DNA from: DATDAH01 sp036525535
GTDB lineage: Bacteria; Actinomycetota; Acidimicrobiia; Acidimicrobiales; DATDAH01
Length of the DNA stretch: 52,543 bases
Direction of reading: 5' to 3'
Assembly: GCA_036525535.1 (NCBI GenBank)
Contig: DATDAH010000042.1
Location: 1-52,543, forward strand
Shown here: one piece after another, positions 24,311 to 33,884 of the stretch
Position numbering within the stretch: position 1 is the first letter of the stretch
Layout of the letters: the number at the start of each line of letters is the position of its first letter
The notes under the pieces: generated by a model
What the model was told of the DNA's origin: nothing
Databases searched by the model: none
What the model saw: the letters and a program-made list of their open reading frames with translations, nothing else
Position numbers and translations under genes: made by a program

Positions 24311-26287
24311 GTGCGCGACGACGAGAACTGGATCGAGATGGCCGACGGGGTCCGTCTGGCGGTGTCCCTCGTCCTGCCCGACGGTGACGGTCCGTGGCCT
24401 TCGATCCTCGAGGCCCTGCCCTACCGCAAGGACGACCTGACCGTCTCCTACCGGGGTGAATACCGCCGCCTGGCCGACGAGGGGGGTTTCGCCGTGGCCC
24501 GGGTCGACGTACGCGGCACCGGGTCCTCGGAGGGGATCGCCACCGACGAGTACCCACCCGAGGAGCAGACCGACCTGGCCGAGGTCATCGCCTGGCTGGC
24601 CTCCCAGCCGTGGTCCAACGGCAACGTCGGGATGTACGGCACGTCGTACTCCGGCTTCAACTCGCTCCAGTTGGCCGCCCGTCGCCCGCCCGCACTGAAG
24701 GCCATCTGTGCCATCTACGCCACCGACGACTGCTTCACCGACGACGTCCACTACGTCGGGGGCTCGCTGCGGGCCCTCGACCTCGTCGACTACCCGACCT
24801 ACATGATCGCGGCCAACGCCCTGCCCCCGGTCCCCGCCGTCTACGGCGACGGCTGGCGGGAGGAGTGGCGACGGCGGGTCGACGGGACCGAGCCCTGGAT
24901 CCTGCGCTGGCTCGCCGAGCAGACGGACTCGCCGTACTGGCGCAAGGGCTCCCTGCGGGCGGGCACCCGACCGCCGGAGTCGGACCAGGGCTACGACCGC
25001 ATCGAGGCCGCCACCATGCTCGTCGCCGGATGGGCCGACGGGTACCGCAACAACACCTTCCGCACCTTCGAACGCCTGACGTGCCCCAAGCACCTGCTGG
25101 CCGGTCCGTGGAGCCACATGTCCACCGCGTCCTCGCTGCCCGGCCCCCACATCGATCTCGTACCCGAGCTCATCGCCTGGTTCGGACACCACCTGAGGGG
25201 CGACGACAACGGGGTCGACACCGCCCCGCCCATCCAGGTCTACGTGCGGGACGCCGTCGAGCCCGAGCCCGACCTGGCCGAGCACCCGGGCGAGTGGTGG
25301 GCCCTGCCGTCGTGGCCGCCGCCCGAGCACGCCACGGCGTCGTTCCGGGTCGACGGCGAGGGGGCGCTGCTCGTGCCAGAGGCCCACGACGTCGGCGAGG
25401 CGGCGTGGAACTCGTGTGCGGCGTCGCTGCCATGGGGACAGCCCACCGACCAGCGAGCCGACGAGGCCCGCTCACTCCTGCTGCGCTGGCCCGCGCCCGC
25501 GGAGGGCATCGACGTCCTCGGCCATCCCCGGCTCCACCTGCGAGCCCGGTGCGACCGCCCGGTCGCCACCCTCTCCCTCAAGCTGGCCGACGGCCTGCCT
25601 GGTGGCTCGTCAGCACTGGTCACCCGCGGCTTCCTGAACCTGACCCACCGGGAGTCCTCGGTCGAACCCACCGAGGTCCCCTTCGGTGAGTGGCTGGACC
25701 TGACCATCGACCTCGAAGCCACGACCTGGCACTTCGACCCCGGCCACGAGGTCCGTCTGGCCATCGCCCGGTCCGACTGGCCCAACGCCTGGCCCGCCCC
25801 GGAGATCGGCGTGATCGAGATCGACCAGGCCTCGATCAGCCTCGACCTGCCCATCGCCGAGCGCCCTGACCTGCCCTACCCCCACTTCGTCGACCCGCCC
25901 CCCGACGGCGACAACCACGCACCCCCGGCCGGCGACGCGCCCCAGCCGGTGACCCGCTGGTGGATCGAGCACGACGTCCTCCGGCGTCGCCGCACCGCCC
26001 GGGACGAGCACGGCGACGTCTACGACGGCCGCTACGGCGCCCACATCGTCGACACCTACACCGGCTCGACCGACGTCAGCACCGTCGACCCCGCCGACGC
26101 CGGCGCGGAGGGCACCTACCGCTGCGAGCTCACCTGGCCCGAAGTGGCCGTCGTCGCCGAAGCCCGCCTCGCGGTCCGGAGCACCGTCGACGAGTACGAG
26201 GTCGAGATCGACCTCGACGTCACCGAGGACGGCCAGCCCGTCGCGAGACGCCGCTGGCACGAGGTCATCCCCCGCCACCTGCAGTAG
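24311..26287 (+). CDS. CocE/NonD-family alpha/beta-hydrolase (X-Pro dipeptidyl-peptidase-like)
   Basis: A 658-residue serine hydrolase. The alpha/beta-hydrolase domain spans about 1-290 with DVRGTGSSEG (67-76), nucleophile Ser112 in GTSYSG, Asp in GWADGYRNN and His in GPWSHM. A C-terminal jelly-roll domain (about 340-570) is the X-Pro peptidase/CocE lid domain. The last 90 residues are an extra region after a Pro-rich linker. Members cleave esters, amides or dipeptides. Start GTG 24311 lies 26 bp from the divergent Rieske start. The last 23 bp overlap the convergent oligopeptide ABC gene (26265-26287). Context suggests peptide or amide catabolism. Confidence 0.88.
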   Translation: MRDDENWIEMADGVRLAVSLVLPDGDGPWPSILEALPYRKDDLTVSYRGEYRRLADEGGFAVARVDVRGTGSSEGIATDEYPPEEQTDLAEVIAWLASQPWSNGNVGMYGTSYSGFNSLQLAARRPPALKAICAIYATDDCFTDDVHYVGGSLRALDLVDYPTYMIAANALPPVPAVYGDGWREEWRRRVDGTEPWILRWLAEQTDSPYWRKGSLRAGTRPPESDQGYDRIEAATMLVAGWADGYRNNTFRTFERLTCPKHLLAGPWSHMSTASSLPGPHIDLVPELIAWFGHHLRGDDNGVDTAPPIQVYVRDAVEPEPDLAEHPGEWWALPSWPPPEHATASFRVDGEGALLVPEAHDVGEAAWNSCAASLPWGQPTDQRADEARSLLLRWPAPAEGIDVLGHPRLHLRARCDRPVATLSLKLADGLPGGSSALVTRGFLNLTHRESSVEPTEVPFGEWLDLTIDLEATTWHFDPGHEVRLAIARSDWPNAWPAPEIGVIEIDQASISLDLPIAERPDLPYPHFVDPPPDGDNHAPPAGDAPQPVTRWWIEHDVLRRRRTARDEHGDVYDGRYGAHIVDTYTGSTDVSTVDPADAGAEGTYRCELTWPEVAVVAEARLAVRSTVDEYEVEIDLDVTEDGQPVARRRWHEVIPRHLQ

Positions 26288-27242
26288 CGCGGCTGGTGGC
26301 GTGGCACGCAGCTTGGTGGGGGGCGCCGATGGGCAGGAGCCGGGGATCGTCCTGCTCGCACCGAGACAGGATTCCCAGCTTCTCCGCCTGGCCGGACTGG
26401 ACCAACGGGCAGCGGGGGCGGAAGCGACAGCCGGCGGGGATGTTCTTCGGGTCAGGGGGCTCGCCGGTGAGGATCTCCTGGCGGAGCTTCTTCGACTCGG
26501 GGACGACCGACAGCAGGGCCTGCGTGTAGGGGTGCTGGGGGTGCTCGAGGACCTCCTCGGTGGTCCCCAGCTCCACGATGCGGCCGAGGTACATGACCGC
26601 CACTCGGTCGGCGATGTTCCAGGCCAGACCGAGGTCGTGGGTGATGGCCAGGATGGAGATGCCGGTCTCCTGGACCAGGTTCAGCATGAGGGCGAGGATC
26701 TCGCCCCGGACGGAGGCGTCGAGGGCCGACACCGGCTCGTCGGCCACGATCAGTCGGGGCTCCAGGGCCATGGCCCCGGCGATGACCACCCGCTGGCGCT
26801 GACCGCCCGAGACCTCGTGGGGGTAGCGCAGGAAGAAGTCCCCGGGGGGGCGCATGCCGCACTGGGCCAGGGCCTGGGCGACCCGTTCCTCCTCGGCGCC
26901 GTGGAGACCCTGGATGCGGATGCCCTCGGCTACGGCCTCGTAGATGGTCTGGCGGGGGTTCAGGGCCCCGGTCGGGTCCTGGAACACCATCTGCACGGCC
27001 CGGCGGTAGGCCTTCGAGCGGCGGGAGCCGATCGGGATGGCCTCCCCCTCGAAGCGGACGTGACCGGAGAAGGGCTGTTCGAGGCCGACGATCGTGCGGG
27101 CCAGGGTCGTCTTGCCGCAGCCCGACTCACCGACCAGGGCCACGACCTCCCCGTGGGCGATGTCCAGATCGACGCCGTCGCAGGCCCGGGCGTCGCCGTA
27201 GCGAACGCTCAGGTCCTCGAGCTCGAGCAGGGCGTCGCTCAT
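26265..27242 (-). CDS. Dipeptide/oligopeptide ABC transporter ATP-binding protein (OppF/DppF type)
   Basis: A 325-residue ATPase. Walker A GESGCGKTT is near residue 37-45, the Q-loop is VFQDPTGALNP, the signature VSGGQRQRV, Walker B LIVADEPVSALD and the H-loop THD. The C-terminal oligopeptide-transporter extension contains CRFRPRCPL and a later Cys, the usual OppD/F cysteine cluster region. Start ATG 27242 overlaps the upstream ATPase stop (ATGA). It is the last gene of a five-gene transporter operon. The tail overlaps the convergent hydrolase gene by 23 bp. Confidence 0.93.
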   Translation of the reverse strand: MSDALLELEDLSVRYGDARACDGVDLDIAHGEVVALVGESGCGKTTLARTIVGLEQPFSGHVRFEGEAIPIGSRRSKAYRRAVQMVFQDPTGALNPRQTIYEAVAEGIRIQGLHGAEEERVAQALAQCGMRPPGDFFLRYPHEVSGGQRQRVVIAGAMALEPRLIVADEPVSALDASVRGEILALMLNLVQETGISILAITHDLGLAWNIADRVAVMYLGRIVELGTTEEVLEHPQHPYTQALLSVVPESKKLRQEILTGEPPDPKNIPAGCRFRPRCPLVQSGQAEKLGILSRCEQDDPRLLPIGAPHQAACHATSRATAGGGG

Positions 27243-28219
27243 CGCACACCCGCCGGCGCCCCGGGGGCCAGGACGCACGCCGCCCGGCGACCCTCGCCCG
27301 CACCCCACAGCTCCACGTCGGTCGACGCGCAGTCCGGCCGGGCGTCGGCACACCGGGGGTGGAACGGGCAGCCGGACGGGAGGCGGGCGGGGCTGGGCGG
27401 GTCGCCGCCGAGGCCCGAGGGACGATGGCGGTCCGCCCGATCACCGATTGTCGGGAACGCCGCGGCCAGGGCCCGGGTGTAGGGATGCACGGGCGCCTCG
27501 AAGATCTGATCGCTGGGTCCCTCCTCGACGATGCGCCCGGCGTACATGACGGCGAGACGTCGGCAGGCGTAGGCCAGGACCGACAGGTCGTGGGTGATGA
27601 AGATCATGGTCAGTCGCCGCTCCGCCTGGAGCTCGGCCAGCAGGTTGAGCACCTGGGCCTGCACCATCACGTCGAGGGCGGTCACCGGCTCGTCGGCGAT
27701 CAACACCCGGGGGTCACACGCCAGGGCCATGGCGATCATCACCCGTTGGCGCTGGCCGCCGGACATCAGGTGGGGGTAGTCCCGGGCCCGGCGCGGGGTG
27801 AGGCCGACCTGTTCGAGCAGTGCGCCCACCCGCCGCTTGACCTCGGCCGAGCCCGGGTCGTCGTGCAGCTCGATGGCCTCGCCGATCTGGTCCCCCACCC
27901 GCTGGACGGGGTTCAGCGCGTGTAACGCGCCCTGGAAGACGATGGCCATCTCCGTCCAGCGGACAGCCCGCACCCGCCCGGGCTTCATGGCCATCACGTC
28001 GTCGCCGTCGAGCAGGATCTGGCCCGTGACCTGCGTGCTCTTGGGCAGGATGCGCAGGAGGGAGCCCCCGAGGCTGGACTTGCCACAACCCGATTCGCCC
28101 GCCAGGCCCAGCGTGTCGCCCTCCTCGAGCTGGAGGTCGACGCCCCGCACCGCGGGCACCTCCCCCGACTCGGTCCGGTAGGTGACGTGCAGGTCGCGCA
28201 ACTCGAGGATCGGTGCCAT
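27239..28219 (-). CDS. Dipeptide/oligopeptide ABC transporter ATP-binding protein (OppD/DppD type)
   Basis: A 326-residue ATPase pairing with the OppF-type protein. Motifs: Walker A GESGCGKSS (residues about 40-48), Q-loop VFQGALHALNPVQRVG, signature MSGGQRQRV, Walker B VLIADEPVTALD, and C-terminal CPFHPRC with a later Cys typical of this family. Start ATG 28219 overlaps the permease stop as TGATG. A longer reading to 29326 exists but its upstream part is out-of-frame translation of the permease gene. Confidence 0.93.
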   Translation of the reverse strand: MAPILELRDLHVTYRTESGEVPAVRGVDLQLEEGDTLGLAGESGCGKSSLGGSLLRILPKSTQVTGQILLDGDDVMAMKPGRVRAVRWTEMAIVFQGALHALNPVQRVGDQIGEAIELHDDPGSAEVKRRVGALLEQVGLTPRRARDYPHLMSGGQRQRVMIAMALACDPRVLIADEPVTALDVMVQAQVLNLLAELQAERRLTMIFITHDLSVLAYACRRLAVMYAGRIVEEGPSDQIFEAPVHPYTRALAAAFPTIGDRADRHRPSGLGGDPPSPARLPSGCPFHPRCADARPDCASTDVELWGAGEGRRAACVLAPGAPAGVR

Positions 28220-29136
28220 CAGCTCTTGTCCCGCAGTCTCGGGTTGAGGATCTCCTCCAGGGCCTGGCCGCAGAGGGTGAAGGCGAGGACGACGGCGACG
28301 ATGCCGAGGCCGGCGGGCAGGTAGTACCACCAGGCGTCCCTTCCGATCGCCCCCGCCGAGAAGGCCTCGTCCAGTGTCCGCCCCCACGAGGCCCGATCGG
28401 GGTCGCCGAGGCCGAGGAAGGCCAGCGTGGTCTCGGTCAGGATCACGATGGGCACCGTGAGGGTGGTGTTGGCCAGGATCAGGGGGGCCACGTTGGGCAG
28501 GATGTGACGGGTGGTGAGGTGCCAGTTGCCCGCGCCCAGCGCCCGCGACCGATCGACGTAGAGCCGCTGCTTTACCGTCAGCACCTGCGCCCGGATGAGG
28601 CGGGCCGTCGAGGGCCATGACGTGACGGCGATCACCAGGATGATGTTCTGGACGGACGGACCCAGGATGGCGGCGAGCACGATCGCCAGCGGCAGGAACG
28701 GGATCACCAGGAACCACTCGGTGAGTCGCATGAGCAGGGACTCCGGCCGGCCGCCGAAGAAGCCGGCGAAGATCCCGACCAGCGAGCCGAAGATCATGGT
28801 CAGCACCGTGGCGGTCAGCCCGACGAACAGGCTGATCCGGGCCCCCCACACGAACTGGGCGGCCACGCTGCGCCCGAGGTGGTCGGTGCCCAGCGGTCCG
28901 AACTGGCCGGGCGAGGCCCAGGCCGGGTTCTGGACCGTGTTGCTGGCCACCAGGCCCCCGCTGTCGGAGATGAGCGGGGCGATCAGGGCCATGGCCACGA
29001 AGACCAGCAGGATGACCAGCCCGAGCATGCCCGGCTTGCTGGACCGATACTGGGCCCAGGTCCTCGCCAGGGCCCGACGGCGGCGCAGCCAGGCCACTCG
29101 GCGGGGCGACGACAGGGGCACCGCGGTCGCCGTCAC
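28219..29136 (-). CDS. Dipeptide-type ABC transporter permease (DppC/OppC type)
   Basis: A 305-residue inner-membrane permease. The N-terminal cytoplasmic segment is followed by a first helix (about 38-56). GTDHLGRSVAAQFVWGARISL (about 85-105) precedes five further helices, as in DppC. The EAA loop is YVDRSRALGAGNWHLTTRHILP. The start is GTG 29136, overlapping the stop of the DppB-type gene (GTGA). Confidence 0.92.
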   Translation of the reverse strand: MTATAVPLSSPRRVAWLRRRRALARTWAQYRSSKPGMLGLVILLVFVAMALIAPLISDSGGLVASNTVQNPAWASPGQFGPLGTDHLGRSVAAQFVWGARISLFVGLTATVLTMIFGSLVGIFAGFFGGRPESLLMRLTEWFLVIPFLPLAIVLAAILGPSVQNIILVIAVTSWPSTARLIRAQVLTVKQRLYVDRSRALGAGNWHLTTRHILPNVAPLILANTTLTVPIVILTETTLAFLGLGDPDRASWGRTLDEAFSAGAIGRDAWWYYLPAGLGIVAVVLAFTLCGQALEEILNPRLRDKS

Positions 29137-30104
29137 CGGTCGCTCCGGACGCGGGGGTCGAGGTAGGCGTAGAGCAGGTCCGCCAGCAGGTTGGCCAGGA
29201 TGACCGCCGCACTGAGCACCAGGAACAGGCCCTGCAGCATCGGCAGGTCGGGCGCCCGGATGGCCTGGTACGTGGCCAGGCCGAGACCGGGCCAGGAGTA
29301 GATGGACTCGACGGCGATGGCCCCACCCAGGACGAAGCCGAAGTTGATGGCGACGAGCGTGACGAGAGGCAGCAGGGCGTTGGGCACGGCGTGACGGCGG
29401 CGGACCAGGGCGTCCCGCAGGCCCTTCGCCCGGGCCAGGACGAGGTAGTCCTCGCCCATGGTGTCCAGCAGCGACGAGCGCATGATGATGGCGTACTCCC
29501 CCATGTAGGCCAGGGTCAGGGTCAGCCCGGGCAGGAACATGTGGTGGGCCTGGTCGGCCAGTGCCGCGAACCCGGTGGCGTCGCTGCCCGCGTCGGTGAA
29601 CCCGCCCGTGGGGAACCACGACAGCTTGTTGGCCAGCAGCACCAGCAGGAGGAGCCCCAGCCAGAAGTCCGGCATCGAGTACAGGAGCATGGTGGAGGTG
29701 GTCGAGGCGTAGTCGAAGGAGCTGCCCCGCTTCCAGGCCGCCTTGATGCCGAGCCAGGTCCCGATCACGGCCGAGAGGACCGCCGAGATCCCGACGAGGA
29801 AGATCGTGGGCCAGATCTTGGACCGGATGACGTCCCACACGGGCTCCCGGGTCTCGAAGGAGAGCCCGAAGTTGAGCTGGCTGGTCTCGACCACGTACCG
29901 CCGGAACTGTTCGGGCAGGGGCTGGTCGACACCGAACTCCTCCGACAGGCGCTGCTGCTGCTCCTCGGTCAGGTTGCGGCCCCGGACCAGGGTCCCGACC
30001 GGATCGCTCTCGACGACCCGGAAGAGGAAGAAGTTGAAGACGATGACGAAGATGAGCGTGACGAGCGCGCCGAGCACCTTGCGCCCGACGAACCGCGCGC
30101 TCAT
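29133..30104 (-). CDS. Dipeptide-type ABC transporter permease (DppB/OppB type)
   Basis: A 323-residue permease with the DppB signature. The first helix is at about 9-29 with an FFLFRVVESDP region. A periplasmic loop containing LTEEQQQRLSEEFG and QPLPEQF follows, then five helices with the EAA loop DYLVLARAKGLRDALVRRRHAVPNALLP. It forms the channel with the DppC-type protein. Start ATG 30104; the substrate-binding protein gene ends 34 bp upstream. Confidence 0.92.
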   Translation of the reverse strand: MSARFVGRKVLGALVTLIFVIVFNFFLFRVVESDPVGTLVRGRNLTEEQQQRLSEEFGVDQPLPEQFRRYVVETSQLNFGLSFETREPVWDVIRSKIWPTIFLVGISAVLSAVIGTWLGIKAAWKRGSSFDYASTTSTMLLYSMPDFWLGLLLLVLLANKLSWFPTGGFTDAGSDATGFAALADQAHHMFLPGLTLTLAYMGEYAIIMRSSLLDTMGEDYLVLARAKGLRDALVRRRHAVPNALLPLVTLVAINFGFVLGGAIAVESIYSWPGLGLATYQAIRAPDLPMLQGLFLVLSAAVILANLLADLLYAYLDPRVRSDR

Positions 30105-30138
30105 GCTCCGGTGCCCGGCCCTCGACCCGGTCCTTCGG

Positions 30139-32001
30139 CTACTCCCGGTCCTCTGCGCTTCCCCGGCGACCGAGGACGAACGCCCCCCCACCGATCACCA
30201 GCATGCCGACGACGGCCAAGGCGACGTACAGGCCGGTGTTGCTGCTCCCGCCGTCGTCGCCCCCATCGCCACCGCTGTCCTCGGAGACCGGCTGGAGGTT
30301 CACATACGTCGGCGACGTGTTCGAGAAGAGCACCGGTCCGATGTCGGCGGGCTGCTTCAACCAGCCTTCGAACCGGTCCGTGCGGTAGGCCTGGAGATCG
30401 GGGGCGTAGACCAGGACGGAGTACGCGGCCTCCTCGTAGAACATCGTGAGCATCTCGTGCACGATCTCGACCCGGCGGTCGCGGTCCAGCTCCTGGTTCT
30501 GCTCCTCGTAGAGGGCGTCGTAGTCCTCGTTGCACCAGTTGGCGTCGTTGTAGTAGTTGAGCGGGTCCTCGGGGTCGGTCGAGACCTGGTCACAAGTGAA
30601 GTAGGAGAGCTGCGGGTCGGGGTCGACGAACGGGGTCCAACCCCACACGAACAGGTCCCACTCCCCCCGCCCGATGACCGGGCCGAGCTGGGTGTCGTTG
30701 TAGGTCTCGATCTCGGTCTCGATGCCGATCTCGGACAGCGAACCACTGACCAACTCGTAGATCGGCTGGGCGACGTCGGACTCGGTGCGCACCGCCCACC
30801 GGAAGGTCAGCTCTTCGCCTCCGCCGGGCATCTCCCTGACCCCGTTGCCGTCCGTGTCCTCGTAGCCGGCGTCGTCCAGGATCTGGTTCGCTTGGTCGAG
30901 GTCGAACTCGAACGGCTCGTCGATCTCGGGAATCCAGGTCCGGTCCGGGGACGGGGACATGGCGTCGGCCGGCTCGGCCAGTCCGTTGTACGCCCGGTCG
31001 ACGATCGTCTCCTTGTCGACGGCGTGGGCGATGGCCTGACGGACCCTGACGTCCTGAAGGGCCGGATGGCCGTCACCGATGCCACCGGCACCGGCGTTCA
31101 TGGAAAGTTCGTCGAAGCCGCCCTGCTGGCCTTGCACGACCTCGATGTCGGGGTTCTCCTCGAGGCGCTCGACGCTGCCCGAGGGGATGTTGTGGGCGGC
31201 GTCGATCTCGCCCTGTTCCAGCGCGGCGACCATGGCGTCGGGGTTGGTGAACACCCGGAAGATCACCCGGTCGATCGTCGGCTCGCCACCCCAGTAGTTG
31301 GGGTTGGCCTCCATTGTCCAGTCCTGGCCCCGCCGCAGCTCGGTCAGGGTGAAGGGGCCGGAGCCGACGCCGTCGGTCGCCTCGTAGGTGCCGAGCTCGT
31401 CGGCGGAGATGTCCTCGTAGATGTGCTTGGGGACGACGTAGACGTCCATGGTGGGCAGCTTGGGGTCCGGCACCGACGAGGTGATCTCGAGGGTGACGTC
31501 GTCGATGGCTGTGGCGTCGAGGTTCTGGGTCGTGGCGAAGTGGTTGAACCACTCCTCGTCCCGCGAGCGGTTGATCGTGTACGCGACGTCCTCGGCGGTC
31601 AGGGGCTCACCGTCGGACCACTCGAGGCCTTCGCGGAGGTGGTAGGTGTACGTGAGGCCGTCGTCGGAGGCCTCCCACGACTCAGCCAGCCCGGGGATGG
31701 TCTCGAAGTCGTCGGCCGCCTTGTCGGTCAGCGTGGCGTACTGGAGGTTCCAGACCTCGTAGGCCGCGACCGTGTAGCCCACGGTGACGTTGGGCGAGTC
31801 GATCTCCTGGGTGAGCCCGACGGTGAGGGTCAGCTCCTCCTCGTCGGCCCCGGTCGCCCCCGGCGCCGCCGTCGTCGTGGTCGGGGCCGTGGTGGTGGTG
31901 CTGCCGTCCCCCTCCTGGCCCCCCGCGCCCCCGGCGCCGATGCCGAGCAACGCGCCGGCCAGCAGCGTGACGATCCCGATCCGTCCCCATGTTCGCCCCA
32001 T
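30139..32001 (-). CDS. Family 5 extracellular solute-binding protein with C-terminal membrane anchor
   Basis: A 620-residue binding protein of the oligopeptide/dipeptide (SBP_bac_5) family, first gene of the transporter operon. A signal peptide (about 1-30) and a Thr/Ala-rich linker are followed by the SBP body from about 55 (SWEASDDGLTYTYHLREGLEWSD in pieces; FTLTELRRGQDW; DVRVRQAIAHAVDK). No lipobox cysteine is present. Instead a C-terminal Gly/Asp/Ser linker leads to a transmembrane helix (about 589-612) and a GRRGSAEDRE tail, so the protein seems tethered by its C-terminus. TATGGT 6 nt before ATG 32001 suggests a leaderless start. An in-frame start 51 bp upstream is less likely. Confidence 0.9.
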   Translation of the reverse strand: MGRTWGRIGIVTLLAGALLGIGAGGAGGQEGDGSTTTTAPTTTTAAPGATGADEEELTLTVGLTQEIDSPNVTVGYTVAAYEVWNLQYATLTDKAADDFETIPGLAESWEASDDGLTYTYHLREGLEWSDGEPLTAEDVAYTINRSRDEEWFNHFATTQNLDATAIDDVTLEITSSVPDPKLPTMDVYVVPKHIYEDISADELGTYEATDGVGSGPFTLTELRRGQDWTMEANPNYWGGEPTIDRVIFRVFTNPDAMVAALEQGEIDAAHNIPSGSVERLEENPDIEVVQGQQGGFDELSMNAGAGGIGDGHPALQDVRVRQAIAHAVDKETIVDRAYNGLAEPADAMSPSPDRTWIPEIDEPFEFDLDQANQILDDAGYEDTDGNGVREMPGGGEELTFRWAVRTESDVAQPIYELVSGSLSEIGIETEIETYNDTQLGPVIGRGEWDLFVWGWTPFVDPDPQLSYFTCDQVSTDPEDPLNYYNDANWCNEDYDALYEEQNQELDRDRRVEIVHEMLTMFYEEAAYSVLVYAPDLQAYRTDRFEGWLKQPADIGPVLFSNTSPTYVNLQPVSEDSGGDGGDDGGSSNTGLYVALAVVGMLVIGGGAFVLGRRGSAEDRE

Positions 32002-32007
32002 CGCACG

Positions 32008-32013
32008 ACCATA
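32008..32013 (-). promoter_or_regulatory. Candidate -10 of leaderless promoter for the dipeptide transporter operon
   Basis: On the minus strand TATGGT (TANNNT) ends 6 nt before ATG 32001, in the 47-bp gap after the S9 peptidase gene. Confidence 0.4.
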
Positions 32014-32048
32014 GGCGCACTTTCGGGTGGCGTCAGCCGCGCCCCCGT

Positions 32049-33884
32049 TCACATCAGCACCCAGTCGAGGAATCGCTGGACCCGTCGGTAGTAGTCGACC
32101 TGGGGGCCGGCGCTCAGGAAGCCGTGGCCCTCGGTGGGGTAGGTGACGTACTCGTAGGTCTTACCGAGGCGGCGCAGCGCCTCCACCAGCTCCTCGGCCT
32201 GGGCCGGGTTGACCCGTACGTCCTGCAGGCCGTGGGCCACCAGGATCGGCACCTCCAGCTGGTCGATGCGGTGGATGGGCGAGCCGTCGACGTAGGCCTG
32301 GCGGTCGAGGTGGGGATGGGGCATCTGGCGCTCCATGTCCTGGACACCGGCCCGGTCGCCCTGGGCCCACGAGGTCCAGATGTCGCAGTCCCCGTACTTG
32401 GTCAGGGCCGCCCGGTAGCGGTGTTGGGGGTCGTCGACGACCGAGCAGAGCGCCATGTACGAGCCGTAGGAGCCCCCGAAGATGGCGATGCGGTCGCCGT
32501 CCACGAGGCCATGGGCCGAGAGGAAGTCATGGGCGGCCAGGCAGTCCTTGGTGTCGCCGACGCCCCAGTCGCCGTGGTTGGCATGCTCGTGGTCCCGGCC
32601 CCACGAGGTGCTCCCCCGGAAGTTGGGCAGGAACCACGCGTAGCCCTTGTCACAGAAGTACTGGGCCACGCCGTACCACTCGTCGCCGTCGCGGTCGGTG
32701 GGCCCGCCGTGGGGGTTGACCACCGCGGGCGCCGGCTGCTCGGCCGACGCGCCGGCCGGCAGGTAGAGCCACCCGGGGATCTCGCGTCCGTCGAACGACA
32801 CGTAGCTCACCGGCTCCGGGACGACATGAGGGGCCGAGGCGACCGCCGCCGGGGTCGGGGCCAGGACCGTGGTGGTGACCCCGCCCGGCTCGACCACCTG
32901 CAGGCGGGGCGCCGTCGTGAAGGACTCGTGGGCGACGAGGAGGCGGCCGTCGGCCAGCCACTGGGGCTGGCTCCACGAACCGCCCTCGGCCAGCACGTCG
33001 AGCGCCCCTCCCTCGACGTCCACCACGACGAGGTCGGTCACGCCATGACGGTCCCGCACGCCGACGAGCCGGTCGCCGTCCGGGTGCCACGCCAGGTCGA
33101 ACCAGTTGTGACCCCCGTCGGTGAGTTGACGCTCGCCGGTGCCGTCGGCCCCGATGAGGTGGACCTCGTGCCAGCCGGGGCGCTCGGCGGTGAAGGCCAA
33201 GGTGGCGCCGTCGGGTGACCAGGTCACGCCCCGGTCGTGGTGCTCGGGTGTGCCGGTGAGCGCCCGGTCCTCGCCCGAGTCGAGGTCCACCACGTGGATC
33301 TCTGACCGGTTGCGGTCGGCGTGGGGCGAGAACACATAGGCCACACGCGTGCCGTCCGGCGACGGGTCGGCCCCCCAACAGTCACCGTCTCCCGAGGCCA
33401 CCGGGACGGGCCAGGGATCGTCCACGTCGACCTGGGCCAGGACCGTGCAGCGGTCCCGCTCGACGCCGATCAGGAGCAGGCCGTCCGGCGTCCACACCGG
33501 CTCGCCACCTTGGAGGATGGCCCGGGGGGGCCCGCCGGCGACGGGGACGACCCAGACCTGATCGCCGTCCCCGTAGGCGACGAGGGCGCCGTCGGGTGAC
33601 ACCACGGGCCGGGTGTCCTCCCACCAGGGGGCCAGCGCCCGGCCCGTCGTCAGCCGGCTGGTGGCCCCCGTCAGGGCATCGATCACCCACACGTCGGAGG
33701 TGTCCCGGTCCCAGAGGAAGGCCGCGGTCCGGCCGTCGGGGCCAACGGTCAGGTCCCGCGGCCGCTCGGTGGCCGCCACCGCCTCGAGGCGCCAGTGCGG
33801 CGGCGGGACGGTGTCGACTCGGGCCGGGATGGGCAGCCCGCCCCGCTCCTCGGTCCCCAGCCAGGTCGGACGATCAGCAGTCAC
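32049..33884 (-). CDS. S9-family (prolyl oligopeptidase/acylaminoacyl peptidase-like) serine peptidase
   Basis: A 611-residue protein. Residues about 40-350 are a beta-propeller of WD/TolB-like strands (repeated SPDG/TPDG and VWVID). Residues 370-611 are the alpha/beta-hydrolase domain with NPHGGPTDRDG (oxyanion region), nucleophile Ser472 in GGSYGSYM, Asp in HGLQDVRVN and His in EGHGF. It probably cleaves short or N-blocked peptides. No signal peptide, so cytoplasmic. The start is GTG 33884, overlapping the end of the upstream amidohydrolase gene by 11 bp, so the pair are cotranscribed. It fits a role in processing imported peptides. Confidence 0.9.
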   Translation of the reverse strand: MTADRPTWLGTEERGGLPIPARVDTVPPPHWRLEAVAATERPRDLTVGPDGRTAAFLWDRDTSDVWVIDALTGATSRLTTGRALAPWWEDTRPVVSPDGALVAYGDGDQVWVVPVAGGPPRAILQGGEPVWTPDGLLLIGVERDRCTVLAQVDVDDPWPVPVASGDGDCWGADPSPDGTRVAYVFSPHADRNRSEIHVVDLDSGEDRALTGTPEHHDRGVTWSPDGATLAFTAERPGWHEVHLIGADGTGERQLTDGGHNWFDLAWHPDGDRLVGVRDRHGVTDLVVVDVEGGALDVLAEGGSWSQPQWLADGRLLVAHESFTTAPRLQVVEPGGVTTTVLAPTPAAVASAPHVVPEPVSYVSFDGREIPGWLYLPAGASAEQPAPAVVNPHGGPTDRDGDEWYGVAQYFCDKGYAWFLPNFRGSTSWGRDHEHANHGDWGVGDTKDCLAAHDFLSAHGLVDGDRIAIFGGSYGSYMALCSVVDDPQHRYRAALTKYGDCDIWTSWAQGDRAGVQDMERQMPHPHLDRQAYVDGSPIHRIDQLEVPILVAHGLQDVRVNPAQAEELVEALRRLGKTYEYVTYPTEGHGFLSAGPQVDYYRRVQRFLDWVLM

